A stretch of DNA of 64,000 nucleotides, taken from Bradyrhizobium iriomotense. Its GTDB lineage: Bacteria > Pseudomonadota > Alphaproteobacteria > Rhizobiales > Xanthobacteraceae. The stretch lies in NCBI RefSeq assembly GCF_018130765.1, contig NZ_JAFCJZ010000003.1:434001-498000 (forward strand), written 5' to 3'. Position numbers and translations under genes: made by a program. Below are positions 63,677 through 64,000 of this stretch, piece by piece (the first letter of the stretch is position 1; the number at the start of each line of letters is the position of its first letter). The notes under the pieces are model-generated. The model did no database searches. It had not been told where the DNA came from and worked only from the letters and a program-made list of their open reading frames with translations.

Positions 63677-64000
63677 TCAATCGACGATGAAAAGCGTCGC
63701 GCCTGACGCCGTCGAGGACCGGTGCGCGGCATCGCCGAAATCCGAAACCTGGTAGCTCATGCCCGCCGTCAGCTTGAACTTGCGGCCGTCGCGCAGCTCC
63801 GAATCGAGCTCGCCCTTGACCACGAAGATGACGTGGCCGCGGTCGCACCAATGATCGGCGAGATAGCCCGGCGAATACTCGACCATCCGCACCCGGAGAT
63901 CGCCGATATTGAGCGTGCGCCAGAGCGCTTGCCCGGTCTCGCCAGGATGTGTGGTGGCCTCGACCTTGCTCCAGTCGGTGACGGTGAAGGGGGAGGTGGG
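63677..64000 (-). CDS. DHCW-type cupin protein (5' end outside window)
   Basis: The frame stays open to the window edge, so the protein is longer than the visible 107 residues by at least a few. It shows FTVTDWSKVEATTHPGETG, then YSPGYLADHWCDRGHVIFV, whose DHWCDRGH string marks the small DHCW cupins, and KFKLTAGMSYQVSDFGDAAH. Family members are about 110 residues with one beta-barrel; function is unknown, though the His and Asp residues could hold a metal. An internal GTG at 63892 is not the true start because the family homology continues upstream. Confidence 0.82.
   Translation of the reverse strand, partial: PTSPFTVTDWSKVEATTHPGETGQALWRTLNIGDLRVRMVEYSPGYLADHWCDRGHVIFVVKGELDSELRDGRKFKLTAGMSYQVSDFGDAAHRSSTASGATLFIVD

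Overview
The window is 64 kb of chromosomal DNA from a GC-rich alphaproteobacterium. The gene content (Tad pilins, Bug-type binding proteins, valine catabolism, many CoA-dependent enzymes) and several families of short intergenic palindromes best match Bradyrhizobium or a close relative in the Nitrobacteraceae. This assignment rests on recall of such genomes, since no rRNA or other phylogenetic marker was compared. I see no phage, integrase, transposase, CRISPR array, rRNA or tRNA.

Layout. 1-2.5 kb: the end of a Tad/Flp pilus operon (VWA-containing pseudopilin plus two TadE-like proteins). 2.6-9 kb: a LysR regulator divergent from a compact catabolic operon (HMG-CoA-lyase-like lyase, class III CoA-transferase, Bug binding protein, LeuC/LeuD-like hydro-lyase), probably for a branched dicarboxylic acid. 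9-15 kb: MFS transporter, thiolase, enoyl-CoA hydratase, thioesterase, TetR and LysR regulators. 15-24 kb: the distal valine pathway (mmsA, acyl-CoA dehydrogenase, 3-hydroxyisobutyryl-CoA hydrolase, mmsB) followed by an acyl-CoA synthetase, MaoC hydratase and SDR. 24-34 kb: flavoprotein, D-threonine-aldolase-like enzyme, ABC-F ATPase, UPF0178, double-hotdog protein, CoxL-like molybdoprotein, Ppx/GppA and RlmE.

34-46.5 kb is the most distinctive part. It holds two autotransporter-type outer-membrane proteins, one with ten near-identical 93-residue Ig-like repeats and one with an IPT/TIG domain, and a small membrane ORF between them. Next to them are a seven-domain-scale hybrid histidine kinase and an overlapping OmpR-type regulator. 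Beyond these is a two-gene operon of an output-less Cache receptor and a bacterial pentameric ligand-gated ion channel homologue. A 16-bp palindrome (ATCAA-N6-TTGAT) lies upstream of both autotransporters, between the second autotransporter and the kinase, and upstream of the Cache/channel operon. This suggests one regulon linking surface proteins to a sensor and channel; I regard it as the candidate undescribed system.

46.5-51.7 kb carries a DHA2-type exporter, guaB, a CurA-like reductase and a small membrane protein. 51.7-58.6 kb is an eight-gene operon read leftward: PLP amino-acid lyase, two permeases, ATPase, binding protein, RidA, N-deacylase and LacI regulator. A perfect 16-bp LacI-type palindrome stands before its first gene. 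It looks like an uptake and degradation system for an (N-acyl) hydroxy amino acid. 58.6-64 kb has a phosphoesterase, a Sel1-repeat protein, a MAPEG protein, an RsmB-like methyltransferase, a cold-shock protein with a clear promoter and terminator, and a cupin cut by the window edge.
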